Source: an uncultured Clostridium sp. (GTDB lineage: Bacteria; Bacillota; Clostridia; TANB77; CAG-508). Taken from it: a stretch of 50,203 bases of DNA. Made by a program: the position numbers and the translations under genes. Below are positions 18,201 to 27,314 of this stretch, piece by piece (the first letter of the stretch is position 1; the number at the start of each line of letters is the position of its first letter). The stretch covers positions 1 to 50,203 of the forward strand of contig CANDRW010000012.1 in NCBI GenBank assembly GCA_947388675.1, written 5' to 3'. Under the pieces are notes generated by a model. The model ran no database searches. It worked only from the letters and a program-made list of their open reading frames with translations, and had not been told where the DNA came from.

Positions 18201-18785
18201 TTATAATACCTCCAAATCCATACTTGTTACAGTTTCTATGGTGTAAATTGGTTCACTTGTTTCGTCAGTATATTTATGATGAGCCTTATAAGAAAGTTCA
18301 ATTTCTCCCTCTGCCTTTTGTACAGCTGAAAAGTCTAAACCGTTCTTATCTAAAACCCTTCTAATAGTAACTTTGATAAATCCACCACCTACTTTTTGTG
18401 CAAACATAGTGATGTTTTTGGTGTATGCATCTTCTGCAATTAGTCCTAAGTCACCTGCTTCAATTTTGGTTATCTTCTTAGTCTGCTCATCTCTTGTTAC
18501 TTTTGCACCTGGTAATTTATCTGCAAAAGTTTCCATAGATGCATTGATAGTTTTTGCTGTTAAAGTAGCGTTTTCGTCATCAAGTGTTGTTAACCCCTCT
18601 GTTTCTCCCTTAGAACCATCATATTCAATATTCCTATAAGTTCTTTCCACCTTGAAATTTGTTCCTCCTCTAAGAGGACCAATAAGTTCTTCACCTTCTA
18701 GCCCATAGTTCTTGTATAAAACGCCGTGGTCAATTTGAATATTTTCAATCATCTGTTTAGTTAATTCTGTTTTCATTTTCTTCAC
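18201..18785 (-). CDS. Major tail protein (phi13-family type)
   Basis: The 194-residue tube subunit begins MKKMKTELTKQMIENIQIDH and includes LRGGTNFKVERTYRNIEYDG and a C-terminal EPIYTIETVTSMDLEVL. Length and position after the tail terminator and before the chaperones match long-tailed phage tail tube proteins. Confidence 0.8.
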   Translation of the reverse strand: MKKMKTELTKQMIENIQIDHGVLYKNYGLEGEELIGPLRGGTNFKVERTYRNIEYDGSKGETEGLTTLDDENATLTAKTINASMETFADKLPGAKVTRDEQTKKITKIEAGDLGLIAEDAYTKNITMFAQKVGGGFIKVTIRRVLDKNGLDFSAVQKAEGEIELSYKAHHKYTDETSEPIYTIETVTSMDLEVL

Positions 18786-19168
18786 TCTCCCTCTTTAAAT
18801 TTGTATAAGTGTATTTCAAAAGTTAATAACCTTCTTTTAATTGTTTTATCGTCATCAAGTACTGTTAAGCAATTTGAGAAAAATATCACATAAGCATAAT
18901 TAGTTTTGACTTCTCTCTTTTTATTTAATAATAACTTTAAATCGTCACAGATTATCTCAATTTCAGTAGTATCATCGCCTTGGTCCCATATTTCTATTTC
19001 TAATGCGTATGGTATATATACTTCGTCATCAAGTTCCTTTATGTCAATAACAGCATATGGATATTTTGCCTTGTTGTATGATGTAAGGAAATAATTATGA
19101 ACAACATTATCGACTTGCTCTTTTATTTCTTCTCTCATAAATAATCTTGGTCTTTTAACTTCACTCAT
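18782..19168 (-). CDS. Tail terminator / tail completion protein
   Basis: The 128-residue protein contains EIEIWDQGDDTTEIEIICDD, a pattern of gpU/gp17-type tail terminators. It overlaps both neighbours by a few bases in the head-tail connector block. It would cap the tail tube and join it to the head. Confidence 0.65.
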   Translation of the reverse strand: MSEVKRPRLFMREEIKEQVDNVVHNYFLTSYNKAKYPYAVIDIKELDDEVYIPYALEIEIWDQGDDTTEIEIICDDLKLLLNKKREVKTNYAYVIFFSNCLTVLDDDKTIKRRLLTFEIHLYKFKEGE

Positions 19169-19577
19169 TACCTATTTCCTCACTTTCATCAATAATACCT
19201 AATGCTTTGTTTTCATCTTCTATTGATTTTATATATGTTCCCTGAATCTTACGAATCTCATTTTTACTTTGTAATACAGCATTTTTTAAGAATTCCTTTT
19301 TTGTATGATTAGATGTTCCTAATTCCTCAAAGCCCATATAAAAGCCCCCAGGTTTATATCCAACCTGAAGGCTTCCATCTTTTCTTGCCCAATATTGTGT
19401 ATTTTTCTTTCCTCTACCAGTCCTTGATGTCATATTCTTTTTTGCTTCTCTGGTAACATATTTACCTACGTCCTTATTAGCCGCATGAACTAATTCTTTT
19501 AACATATATTTCGTTCTGTCTACTTGGTTAATATATTGAACTCCATTTTTCGTTATTTTTATCGCACTAGGTACCAT
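19161..19577 (-). CDS. HK97 gp10-like head-tail component
   Basis: The 138-residue basic protein has the HK97-gp10 pattern: REAKKNMTSRTGRG, then YKPGGFYMGFEELGTSNHTKK and LKNAVLQSK. The conserved FEELGTSNH segment is characteristic. It acts in tail completion or connector assembly. Confidence 0.8.
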   Translation of the reverse strand: MVPSAIKITKNGVQYINQVDRTKYMLKELVHAANKDVGKYVTREAKKNMTSRTGRGKKNTQYWARKDGSLQVGYKPGGFYMGFEELGTSNHTKKEFLKNAVLQSKNEIRKIQGTYIKSIEDENKALGIIDESEEIGNE

Positions 19578-19884
19578 AGCAATTCACCTCATTATTGACC
19601 TTTGCAGTACAGGTAAGTTCTATCTTTTCGTCATCTTTGATGTAAGTTCTACTTATTTTATATTCCTTACCTTCATACAACAAAAATGGCTCATTATTAT
19701 ATTCAAACTTCCAAATTGTACACATTATTTCTGGTTTCAAGCCAACTGCTGCTGCTTGATAAGCTTCACTTTGTCTTATACTATTTACATCAGCATATCG
19801 CTTGTTTTTTTCCATTGAACGAATAATGTCTCCAATTTCGTTTTCTTTTACTTCTTCTTTTAGTAAATATATAATTTTATCCAT
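19567..19884 (-). CDS. Phage head closure protein
   Basis: The 105-residue protein has the SPP1 gp16-type pattern (ADVNSIRQSEAYQAAAVGLKP, then KISRTYIKDDEKIELTCTAK). It overlaps both neighbours. It would seal the connector after DNA packaging. Confidence 0.75.
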   Translation of the reverse strand: MDKIIYLLKEEVKENEIGDIIRSMEKNKRYADVNSIRQSEAYQAAAVGLKPEIMCTIWKFEYNNEPFLLYEGKEYKISRTYIKDDEKIELTCTAKVNNEVNCYGT

Positions 19885-20200
19885 TTTGCTTGTTCTCCTG
19901 TGTATATTCTTGTGTAGACCTCATAAAGTTCTTATTTTCTTCAAATACAGCTAAAAATTTTGTAGCAATATCTTGTTTAGTATATCTGTAGTTTCCCCTA
20001 ACATATGCTTTTATTGTTTCAATAATTAGACTATCTTCTTTTTTAATTTTAGAAGCAACTATGCCAGATAGTTTTATTTTTTTGATGGCTGCATTTCTTA
20101 GACTTTTTAAGTCTTCATCAAATTCACTAATTGTCAAACCTACACATTTTCTAAGTTCTTCTATGGTTACTACTTCATTAGTTTCGTTTTCTTCTGACAT
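19877..20200 (-). CDS. Phage head-tail connector protein
   Basis: The 107-residue helical protein (ELRKCVGLTISEFDEDLKSL, AYVRGNYRYTKQDIATKF) resembles gp6-type connectors by pattern and position between the capsid and head closure genes. Confidence 0.65.
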   Translation of the reverse strand: MSEENETNEVVTIEELRKCVGLTISEFDEDLKSLRNAAIKKIKLSGIVASKIKKEDSLIIETIKAYVRGNYRYTKQDIATKFLAVFEENKNFMRSTQEYTQENKQNG

Positions 20201-20214
20201 AGTCTTTTCCCCCC

Positions 20215-20556
20215 CTAATTATTTATTAATTCATCAATAATATCTTGCTTCTTTGCTTCTTTAAGTTCAATATTATTTTTTTGTGCCAAATCCTTTAGCT
20301 GATTTACAGTCATGGCTTCTAATTCTTCTCTTACAAACTTTGGTTTTAAATTATTGTTTTCAATATCTTCTTGCAATTTCTCCGGCTCTTTTTCTTCTTC
20401 TACAACTAAAATGTCAACCACTCTACCTACTGATTTTGCATTTAATTCTTTCATTCTTTCAACAGTTACCTCAATAATATCATTTTGCTTTACTTCTTCC
20501 TTTGAATATTTATCTGTGAATGGTTTTTCTACTTTATATTTAATAACAAGTTCCAT
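20215..20556 (-). CDS. Capsid-proximal protein with a Rho-N/SAP-like C-terminus
   Basis: The 113-residue protein begins with a short beta region (MELVIKYKVEKPFTDKYSKE) and ends in MTVNQLKDLAQKNNIELKEA, which resembles HeH/LEM/Rho N-terminal helical folds found in phage head genes. Its exact role in head assembly is unknown. Confidence 0.55.
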   Translation of the reverse strand: MELVIKYKVEKPFTDKYSKEEVKQNDIIEVTVERMKELNAKSVGRVVDILVVEEEKEPEKLQEDIENNNLKPKFVREELEAMTVNQLKDLAQKNNIELKEAKKQDIIDELINN

Positions 20557-20571
20557 TCTTGTTCTCCTTTC

Positions 20572-21831
20572 TTACACTTCACCTAGATTTTCATTTTCTT
20601 TTTGCGTATCATCTTGTTCGTTATTTTGTGTTGGTGTTGTTTCACCTTTTTTTACTCTTACAAATCCATTATGGGCAACAACATTTCCTCCAGCAAATAC
20701 TGAACCTCTATGAGCAATTTGTCCTTCTTTGAATTTATAGTCTTCGCTTTCTTTAATCTCTAGTTCAGAGAATAATGCAATTTCATAATTTGATAAAGAA
20801 CCATAAGCCATACAGTAGTCATCCTTTTTAGTTGCTGGATTTAATAATGCTTTTGCTGCACTATTTAAAACGAATGGAATCTTATTAATCTTTCCTGTAT
20901 TGCCATTTAATTCAATATCATAGAAATTCTTTCCATCGCTGGTTCTTACATTTGCAAATCCTTGTAAATCATCCTTGTTCATAATTAAGCAAGCATCATT
21001 TACGACGTCTTCTTCCCCACCATAAGCAAATATAATTTTATTTAAGGTAGTGTTATTAATTTCTGAAATTGAAATATCAGTATTTTTATCAATAGCAAAC
21101 CCTTCTGGATTTGTAAAGATTCCTTGTAATCTTCCTTTTGTTCCTGGTCCTACTAAAATGTCTTTACTCATTTTCTTTTTAACTGCAATTGAAGTACCAT
21201 TTACAATTTTGTCGTGATAGTCCTCATCAGCTAATCGTTTTACTTCTTCTGGTTCTTCTTGATATGCAGTAACTTTTTGCTTTTTAATTTCTGCATATCC
21301 GAACTCGGTTTCTACTTGTTTGTAATTTCCATTATCGTCCGTTTCTCCACCTTCACCATAATTTTTTACAAATCCTCTTTCGTAACTTTCTCCACCATTT
21401 AATGGAGTAATTGTCACTAAGTCAACTAAAGTGGAAACTTGATTAAAAGTATCTTTTACACCTTCAGCAGTATATTTTGGAACTGCGATTTGGCTATTTC
21501 CAACAGTAATTGCTCTTTTTTCTTTTAACTCTTTTCCTCTTTTTTGCTTTTCTTCTACTGTTAAAGTTCTTTTCTCTGGCTCGCTTTCTTCTCCTGGTTT
21601 TGCAATACTTCTAGTTTTTAGTGTCTTCTCTAAGGCTTTTGCTTTGTTTCTTTCTTCTTCTTTTTCTTCCTCATCCAAAACCGCTTCTTCTTCAGCATTT
21701 AAGTTTGTCAATTCTCCTTGTAAAGCTTGGATTTCTTCCTCTGTCAATTCAATCGTTCCTTGAATTTGAGCATCTAATTTTGCTCTAATTTCTGCTTTTC
21801 TTTTTAAAATTCTTTTTAGTTTCTCGTTCAT
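20572..21831 (-). CDS. Major capsid protein, HK97 family
   Basis: The 419-residue precursor has a charged coiled-coil N-terminal delta domain (residues 1-110) that acts as internal scaffold and would be removed by the protease encoded next. The mature HK97 fold follows (YGEGGETDDNGNYKQVETEF, then VNGTSIAVKKKMSKDILVGP and FAGGNVVAHNGFVRVK). The order portal, protease, capsid is canonical. No in-phase CGG is present. Confidence 0.92.
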   Translation of the reverse strand: MNEKLKRILKRKAEIRAKLDAQIQGTIELTEEEIQALQGELTNLNAEEEAVLDEEEKEEERNKAKALEKTLKTRSIAKPGEESEPEKRTLTVEEKQKRGKELKEKRAITVGNSQIAVPKYTAEGVKDTFNQVSTLVDLVTITPLNGGESYERGFVKNYGEGGETDDNGNYKQVETEFGYAEIKKQKVTAYQEEPEEVKRLADEDYHDKIVNGTSIAVKKKMSKDILVGPGTKGRLQGIFTNPEGFAIDKNTDISISEINNTTLNKIIFAYGGEEDVVNDACLIMNKDDLQGFANVRTSDGKNFYDIELNGNTGKINKIPFVLNSAAKALLNPATKKDDYCMAYGSLSNYEIALFSELEIKESEDYKFKEGQIAHRGSVFAGGNVVAHNGFVRVKKGETTPTQNNEQDDTQKENENLGEV

Positions 21832-21860
21832 AATTTTTTCCTTTCTTTTTCATTAATTTT

Positions 21861-22511
21861 CTAGTAAGTTAAGCTTAATAATTCCTTGCTTTTACATTTC
21901 TTTGATTGGGTTCTCTCCAGAACTTTTTGTTCACGTTCTGCCACCGCTAAACGTGAACTCCTCGCTGAAATGTTAGTTGTATCATAAGCAGGGAAATCCA
22001 CTGCACTTACGTCAAATAATTTTTCTACTTTCAAAACTCTCCATTGATGCTGTTCCTTATCATAGCTTTCCTCTTGAACAGTAAAACAGAAACTCATTCT
22101 GTCTATGTATCCACCTTTAATTTCTTCATATAGTTTTCTGCCTTCTTCTGTTCCATCCAATCTTGCTCTTATATTTAATCCGTTTGCATCTATAAATAGC
22201 TCTAATGTTTTATTCCTTGTTCTAGCAACAACTTTTCCACCATGATTATAATTAAAAATAACATCTGTCATATCTGCTTCATTAAAAGCATTTCTGTCTA
22301 TTACCTCTTTGTATTCTGTTTCTCCGCATTTGAACAATACTGTAGGGCTTTCAAAAGTAACAGCTTGTCCTTCTACAATCATTTCTTCTGTTACTTTGCC
22401 ATCTTCCGTTTCTATTTGCTCGCTTCTTACTTTTAAATTTGAAAATGTCCTATACATACGGTCATCTCTTAGCCTTTTTAATAAATCATTTTCCTTTTTC
22501 TCTTTATCCAT
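21861..22511 (-). CDS. HK97-type prohead protease
   Basis: The 216-residue serine protease shows the catalytic His in FNYNHGGKVVART and the Ser in DRMSFCFTV, with ERxAF-like DRNAFNEADM between strands. It matures the capsid precursor. It overlaps the portal gene by 8 bases. Confidence 0.9.
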   Translation of the reverse strand: MDKEKKENDLLKRLRDDRMYRTFSNLKVRSEQIETEDGKVTEEMIVEGQAVTFESPTVLFKCGETEYKEVIDRNAFNEADMTDVIFNYNHGGKVVARTRNKTLELFIDANGLNIRARLDGTEEGRKLYEEIKGGYIDRMSFCFTVQEESYDKEQHQWRVLKVEKLFDVSAVDFPAYDTTNISARSSRLAVAEREQKVLERTQSKKCKSKELLSLTY

Positions 22512-23730
22512 TTTCTTTTTCCTCCTCTTTCTTTCCTAACTGATATTCATCTGCTTTTTCTGCGTTAATATCATTCAATGTTTGTAACCTTTTATCTCCT
22601 CCTGGTATTGGTCCCATATTCCAGATTTCTCTTTGTTCGTTAATGGTAAATAAATGCTTCAAATCTTTGCAAATTGTTATTTTAGTATTATTAGATGCGT
22701 TTGCTAATCTATTTGCTTCAAAGATAATTGCGTTGCCATAGTATTTCTCTGTAGCAGTAAATATCTTTTCTGTCCATTCAAGACTTGACTGGATTCCAAA
22801 AGGTTCTATTGTTGTTTCAAAATATGAAATCCAGTCTTGCTCTGTATATTTTCCTGTAATAATACTCTCATTTGTATTGAAATACTCATATATTTCTTTT
22901 TTTGAATAATCCATTTGCTTTTCGTTTGGTACAAAAGGTTCTGGTTTTGTTTCGTGGAATTTATATCTAGGGTCTGTATATGCAAGTCCCTTTTCATTAT
23001 TATTGATGTCTAGATATCTTTCTGAAAATTCTTGTACATTTTTGTCAACATCTTCTTGTTGCAAAACTTGTGCAAATTCTATTATTCCTCGAATGAAAGC
23101 AGTATTCTTAATGGCATTTTTTATTCCCTGTGAAGTAGTTGTAATAGTGTCAAGTGGTGTACTTAAAGTTTTTTTGTTACTCTCTCCCCAAAAATCATTC
23201 TCATTAAAGTGCTTCCTTAAATGTATAATATCTGTATATGGAACAATTTTATATAAGCCATTTCTAAACACAAACTTGAGGTATAAAGTTTCTTCTTCAT
23301 CTTCCAAGCACTCTACAGTATTAGCATTAAGTGGATATATTCCTTTTATTCCTGCCATTCCTGGTATATTGCTATCTCTATCTATAAAAGCAAAGGCATT
23401 ATTATTAATTTCTAATTGTACTCGCATTTTATATTCAAAGTCATACATTGACATATACTTATTTGGTCTTTTCAATAATCTTGATATATTAGTGTTAGGA
23501 GAAACTTCAATTTCTTTGTCCTTTTGCCTAATATGTTTTGGGTTCAATTTTCCTGTATGCAATGCATTAGTTCCTATAGCTGTTCTAACTAAATTACTAT
23601 CATATAATTTTCCATTCCAGTTATAAAATTTCGCATTGCTGTCATTTAACATTTTAAAAGTCTGTACCACTTTATAATCCTTTTTTTCTTCCTTCCCAAA
23701 AATATTTGAGAACATACTTCTAACTTTCAA
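22504..23730 (-). CDS. Phage portal protein, HK97 family
   Basis: The 408-residue portal has typical features: RLLKRPNKYMSMYDFEYKM, NNNAFAFIDRDSN, LNANTVECL and the C-terminal region WTEKIFTATEKYYG. The start is TTG at 23730, supported by AGGAGG 9 bases upstream. It forms the packaging vertex. Confidence 0.9.
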   Translation of the reverse strand: MKVRSMFSNIFGKEEKKDYKVVQTFKMLNDSNAKFYNWNGKLYDSNLVRTAIGTNALHTGKLNPKHIRQKDKEIEVSPNTNISRLLKRPNKYMSMYDFEYKMRVQLEINNNAFAFIDRDSNIPGMAGIKGIYPLNANTVECLEDEEETLYLKFVFRNGLYKIVPYTDIIHLRKHFNENDFWGESNKKTLSTPLDTITTTSQGIKNAIKNTAFIRGIIEFAQVLQQEDVDKNVQEFSERYLDINNNEKGLAYTDPRYKFHETKPEPFVPNEKQMDYSKKEIYEYFNTNESIITGKYTEQDWISYFETTIEPFGIQSSLEWTEKIFTATEKYYGNAIIFEANRLANASNNTKITICKDLKHLFTINEQREIWNMGPIPGGDKRLQTLNDINAEKADEYQLGKKEEEKENG

Positions 23731-23743
23731 GGTTATATTCCTC

Positions 23744-25456
23744 CTAAATCATATTTACATAATCGCCTTTTTTCAATTCTAATATTGTGTACGCATTTAA
23801 TAATGCTGCGGTTCCATCAATTCTTAAACGTTTATTCTTTCCTTTATCTGGTTGTATATTTCCATTTTTATCTACATCTACACAAGTATTACTTAAGCAC
23901 CATTTATCAACAGGATTATTATTATAGATGACTATTTTGCTTTTCAAATCTGCTTCAAGGTTTTGCATAGGTAAGCTTAGTGTCTTTTTTCCTTGGTGAA
24001 CTTCTATCATTGCTTCAGCACCAAAATGCTTACTCATTTCTTCAACCCAATATTCAGCTGACCACGCATCATACCCTATCCAAGGTAAGAAAATTCCATA
24101 CTCATCTCGTATTTCTAAGAACCATTTTGTAACTTCTTTTGGGTGAATTTTGTTTCCTGGTGAAAGTCTAACATAACCTTTTTCTACCCATTTATCATAC
24201 GGAATTTTATCCTCTTTTACTTTTTTGTCTAACAGTTCTTCAGGTAACCAATATTGCTGTAGTACATAAATATTTTCGTCTTTTGGAAGCTGGAAAATAA
24301 CTTTTGCAGCTGTAAGGTCATTTGTCTTTGATAAGTCTGTACCACCTATTCCATATTTCACTTTCATTTTTGCTAAGTTAAATTTCTTTTCATTGTTCAA
24401 ATCTTCATAAGATAACCACGCTAATACTGATGTTTCTCTAATGTTAAAATCTTTACACAGTAAATTCTTTAGTTCATCTGGTTTTAACTTTGCTCTTGCG
24501 ACTTTGTCTTTTAGTCCTTTTATCTTTTTTATTGTACCTAATCCTGGATTAGCTTTTTGCCAACATTCCTCATCAGTCCATTCTTCTTTAGAATCTAGTT
24601 CATATATAATTGCCAATAAAGTTTCGTCTACAAAGTCTGATGTTTCATCTAAATATCCATTTATAATATTAGTTGCATAGTCATATTCACTGTCAAATAC
24701 GTTTTCTCTTACTGTTCCCATTGTAGAAGTTTCTAAGAACAATGGCTGGTCACGCGCATCCATTGAGTCATAAGTAACATCAATAAGATTTTTATCTTTC
24801 ATAGCATGTACTTCATCTGCTGCAACAAAAGATGCATTTAATCCGTCAAGTGTATCTGATTCATTACTCAATGGTCTAAATGTAGCTTCTTCTTCCTCAT
24901 AATATAATTCCGATATTAAAGGCTTAACTCTTTTCAGAAGCACAGGATTTTTCTTAATCATTCTTTTTGCTTCTAGCCATAAGATTTTGGCTTGGTCTTT
25001 TTTCGTGGCAATAGAATAACATTCTGCTCCTGGTTCATTATCCATTAAGAACATATATAATCCTATTGCTGCTGCTAAAGTAGACTTACCATTTTTTCTT
25101 GCTACAAAGAGAATTACTTTCTTGTATTTTCTAAAGCCTGTTTCTTCATCTACAAAACCAAAAATCGCTGATACAAAGGCTTTTTGCCATAATTCTAATA
25201 TAAAAGGTTTTCCTGCAAATTTTCTCCCCTTGCTGTGCTTACAAAAGGTTTCTATAAATTCAATCGCATCTAATGCTTTTTGATTATCGTATATGTATAT
25301 GTTTTCTTCTTGTTCTTCTGTTTCTCCATTAATGCTTTTTACTACTTTTGGCGTTTTAATATCTTTCACCAGTTTTTCATAAACAATCTTAACTTTTCTA
25401 GACACTTTTATTTGACCAGTAATAATTTGTTCGTAATACTGTTCAATATAATTCAT
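23744..25456 (-). CDS. terL: Terminase large subunit
   Basis: The 570-residue packaging motor carries a Walker A-like ARKNGKSTLAAAIGLY (residues about 118-133) and a Walker B region SFVAADEVHAMKD. The nuclease domain has GIGGTDLSKTNDLTAAK and IGYDAWSAEYWVEE. It belongs to the P27/HK97-type large subunits. It overlaps the small subunit by 4 bases. Confidence 0.93.
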   Translation of the reverse strand: MNYIEQYYEQIITGQIKVSRKVKIVYEKLVKDIKTPKVVKSINGETEEQEENIYIYDNQKALDAIEFIETFCKHSKGRKFAGKPFILELWQKAFVSAIFGFVDEETGFRKYKKVILFVARKNGKSTLAAAIGLYMFLMDNEPGAECYSIATKKDQAKILWLEAKRMIKKNPVLLKRVKPLISELYYEEEEATFRPLSNESDTLDGLNASFVAADEVHAMKDKNLIDVTYDSMDARDQPLFLETSTMGTVRENVFDSEYDYATNIINGYLDETSDFVDETLLAIIYELDSKEEWTDEECWQKANPGLGTIKKIKGLKDKVARAKLKPDELKNLLCKDFNIRETSVLAWLSYEDLNNEKKFNLAKMKVKYGIGGTDLSKTNDLTAAKVIFQLPKDENIYVLQQYWLPEELLDKKVKEDKIPYDKWVEKGYVRLSPGNKIHPKEVTKWFLEIRDEYGIFLPWIGYDAWSAEYWVEEMSKHFGAEAMIEVHQGKKTLSLPMQNLEADLKSKIVIYNNNPVDKWCLSNTCVDVDKNGNIQPDKGKNKRLRIDGTAALLNAYTILELKKGDYVNMI

Positions 25457-25812
25457 CTATTCCTAACCCTATCCTTGTAAGATTGAAACTCATCGTCTTT
25501 TTGTATTTGTTTTCCTGGTGGAAGAAATTCTGATAATTGCTTTGTTGTTGCATTATAGGTTTTCATTGTTGTATTGTAGCTTTTTAATGCTGGCTGTTCC
25601 CTCATAAATTGCTGTTTTCCTTGTTTGAATTTTTCAATTGGACCTTCTTTTTCAATAATTTCATTCATTTTCTTTAATTGAACATACATAAATGCATACT
25701 GCTCTATTAAGCTTGACACAAGGGCTTGCTTTTCCATTGCTGTATCTTTAAAGAGTTGTTCCAATTCTGCTATTTTCTGTTCCTTTAATTCTTTTTCTTC
25801 CGCTTTTTTCAA
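25453..25812 (-). CDS. terS: Terminase small subunit, P27 family
   Basis: The 119-residue protein contains ALVSSLIEQYAFMYVQLKKM and REQPALKSYNTTMKTYNATT, the conserved P27 pattern. The only start that keeps the family N-terminus is TTG at 25812, without a good ribosome site, so the start is uncertain. It recognizes cos DNA. Confidence 0.85.
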   Translation of the reverse strand: MKKAEEKELKEQKIAELEQLFKDTAMEKQALVSSLIEQYAFMYVQLKKMNEIIEKEGPIEKFKQGKQQFMREQPALKSYNTTMKTYNATTKQLSEFLPPGKQIQKDDEFQSYKDRVRNR

Positions 25813-25908
25813 TGCTTTCGCCTACTTTCTTGTACTTGTACCCCCCTCGTATATTTCGGCTTGTGTGTTTTTTGGAGGTCCCTCCTTCGGTCCTTAGGGG
25901 TTATCAAA
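25813..25908. other. Candidate cos region between HNH and terS
   Basis: This 96-base gap is unusually G/C-rich for the prophage, with runs of C (plus strand) at 25841-25846 and G at 25922-25928 and short repeats of GTAC. In HK97-like cos phages the HNH endonuclease gene and terS flank cos. The cut position cannot be read. Confidence 0.4.
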
Positions 25909-26223
25909 TTAGTTATTTGATGGGGGGGATTTTATTTGTATTAAGTTTCCTTCTTCGTCAAATTCTAGTCCGCTTCTTACTGATTGTTCTTTCATATGTT
26001 CTTGGTTGTGACACTCTTGGCATAAATATTCTAAGTTGTTAAAATTTAAAGTTACCATTAGATTGTCTATGTTGTCCTCTGTGATATGCTTTTTATGATG
26101 AACTATCTTACCTGGACTATTATGACATCTATTACACAATTTACTTGGCAAACTTTTTATAAAAGCATTTCTGCAATTTATCCAAGCTTGTGACTTATAA
26201 AATTTTTCTGCATATTCTTTCAT
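25909..26223 (-). CDS. HNH endonuclease (packaging-associated)
   Basis: Start at 26223 is chosen for TAGGAG 7 bases upstream. The 104-residue protein has paired CxxC knuckles (CNRCH, CQECHNQEH) and the HNH core VHHKKHITEDN, LNNLEYLCQ-type. HNH proteins next to terS assist cos cleavage in HK97-like phages. The end of the gene carries GLEFDEEGNLI, a conserved tail of this family. Confidence 0.9.
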   Translation of the reverse strand: MKEYAEKFYKSQAWINCRNAFIKSLPSKLCNRCHNSPGKIVHHKKHITEDNIDNLMVTLNFNNLEYLCQECHNQEHMKEQSVRSGLEFDEEGNLIQIKSPPSNN

Positions 26224-26239
26224 ATTTTCTCCTAAAATG

Positions 26240-26279
26240 AAAAGCAGTAATTCACTTGAATGAGAATTACTGCTTTTTT
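26240..26279 (+). terminator. Hairpin in the leader of the HNH gene
   Basis: A perfect 13-bp stem AAAGCAGTAATTC/GAATTACTGCTTT with a 10-base loop. The T-run is on the plus strand, but on the minus strand the hairpin lies between the late promoter and the HNH start, so it may also act as an attenuator. Confidence 0.6.
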
Positions 26280-26305
26280 CTATATATCTACAAAGGAGTT
26301 CTGCC

Positions 26306-26383
26306 TGTCCCACTTCTGGGATTAACAGAATTATAACTTGACATCTCGATAATGTCTACAAAAATGTCCCGTTTTTGTCCCAC
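26306..26383 (-). promoter_or_regulatory. Late promoter with repeated GTGGGACA elements
   Basis: On the minus strand TAGACA (26353-26358), a 17-base spacer and TATAAT (26330-26335) form a promoter for the packaging and structural genes. GTGGGACA occurs at 26376-26383 and 26306-26313, and GGGACA at 26365-26370. The repeats flank the promoter and could bind the late regulator encoded just upstream. Confidence 0.6.
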
Positions 26384-26399
26384 TTTTGTCTAACTTTTT

Positions 26400-26792
26400 T
26401 TATTCATCTTTCAAATAGCCTAATACTCTAGCAAAAGAACAAATTGCGAAATTTCTCATTCTGTAGTATTCATTTTTGTTTTTTAATTCTAATGTACTTA
26501 TTACCTTTCCTCTAGGCTCATCTTGGAAATACCTTAGTTCAATTAACTTCTTTTTTCTATCGTTTAGTCTATAGTCATACACACTTTCAATGGCAAGTAT
26601 TTTTCTTTTTGTTTCTTCATCATATTCTACACATTCTTCCACCAATGACTTAAAATTATATGACTTATAGTCTTTGAAGTTATAATTAGTAATTCCTAAG
26701 CCTGCCGCTTCTATTCTTAATATCCAATCTGGATATTTTCTTAAGTCCTTTTCTACTTTGCTAATTATTTCCGAAGTTAAACCTTCTAACAT
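26400..26792 (-). CDS. Phage late transcription regulator (ArpU/sigma-like)
   Basis: The 130-residue protein ends in a sigma region-4-like HTH (KKLIELRYFQDEPRG, then NEYYRMRNFAICSFARVLG). ArpU-type regulators lie at this position, just before the late operon, and activate packaging and structural genes. The repeats and promoter directly downstream support this role. Confidence 0.7.
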   Translation of the reverse strand: MLEGLTSEIISKVEKDLRKYPDWILRIEAAGLGITNYNFKDYKSYNFKSLVEECVEYDEETKRKILAIESVYDYRLNDRKKKLIELRYFQDEPRGKVISTLELKNKNEYYRMRNFAICSFARVLGYLKDE

Positions 26793-26807
26793 TTCTTGTA
26801 TTCTCCT

Positions 26808-26900
26808 TTACTTTTGTTTGTCTTTATCATTGCTTCCAAAGTATGATAAGATAATTATTGTTCCACATATGATTAAAGTTATTAGTACACCATTGCTCAT
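26808..26900 (-). CDS. Small single-pass membrane protein (30 aa)
   Basis: The frame MSNGVLITLIICGTIIILSY is nearly all membrane helix, followed by a polar tail SNDKDKQK. AGGAGG precedes the ATG at 26900, whose first bases overlap the stop of the upstream gene after its +1 shift. The function is unknown. Confidence 0.6.
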   Translation of the reverse strand: MSNGVLITLIICGTIIILSYFGSNDKDKQK

Positions 26901-27107
26901 TTTCTCTGCCTCCTTCTTGTTTCTATTATTTTATAAAAAGTGTAAGGAAAGAAAAAACTAAATACAATTCCATAACTTATACTCTCTAATTTTTCTATTG
27001 TATTTCCGCTTCTTAATAGTTATTTTTAAGTATCCTGCCTGATATAACATTGCAAAAATTATAACTATAAAACAATATACTTGTATAAAATTTCTAATTG
27101 CTAACAT
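26897..27107 (-). CDS. Two-pass membrane protein, one CGG +1 site
   Basis: The ATG at 27107 starts MLAIRNFIQVYCFIVIIFAM. Zero frame would end after 49 residues with a charged tail. An in-phase CGG-A (C at 27008) read with the C skipped gives KKGNTIEKLESISYGIVF, a second membrane helix FSFFFPYTF, and a stop overlapping the next ATG (ATGA). The length minus one is divisible by three (69 residues). The overlap independently supports the shifted frame. Confidence 0.7.
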
Positions 27108-27300
27108 TGTGTTTCTCCTCATATCTTTTACATTCTATTTTGTCATCTATATGATCCCTTGCAATTAGTTTGTTATATTCTTTGCAGTAAAAATCTTGAT
27201 ATGGTATGTCTAGCCTTCTATGTTTTGAACAATTTTTACATTTTACTTTTTCTCTTTTTTTAATTTCTGGATAACCTACTCCATAAGTCCAATCTAACAT
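27094..27300 (-). CDS. Small Cys-containing protein
   Basis: The 68-residue product has CKNCSKHRRLDI and a later Cys pair (FYCKEYN, IECKRYEE), a possible zinc-binding pattern. It lies in a run of small early genes with overlapping ends. The family is unknown. Confidence 0.6.
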   Translation of the reverse strand: MLDWTYGVGYPEIKKREKVKCKNCSKHRRLDIPYQDFYCKEYNKLIARDHIDDKIECKRYEEKHNVSN

Positions 27301-27314
27301 TTTTCTTATCCTTT

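Noticed and set aside
25969..25975. AAGCGGA in the HNH gene as a further recoding site
   Set aside because: There the phase is AGC-GGA and the frame is continuous before and after, so no shift is needed.
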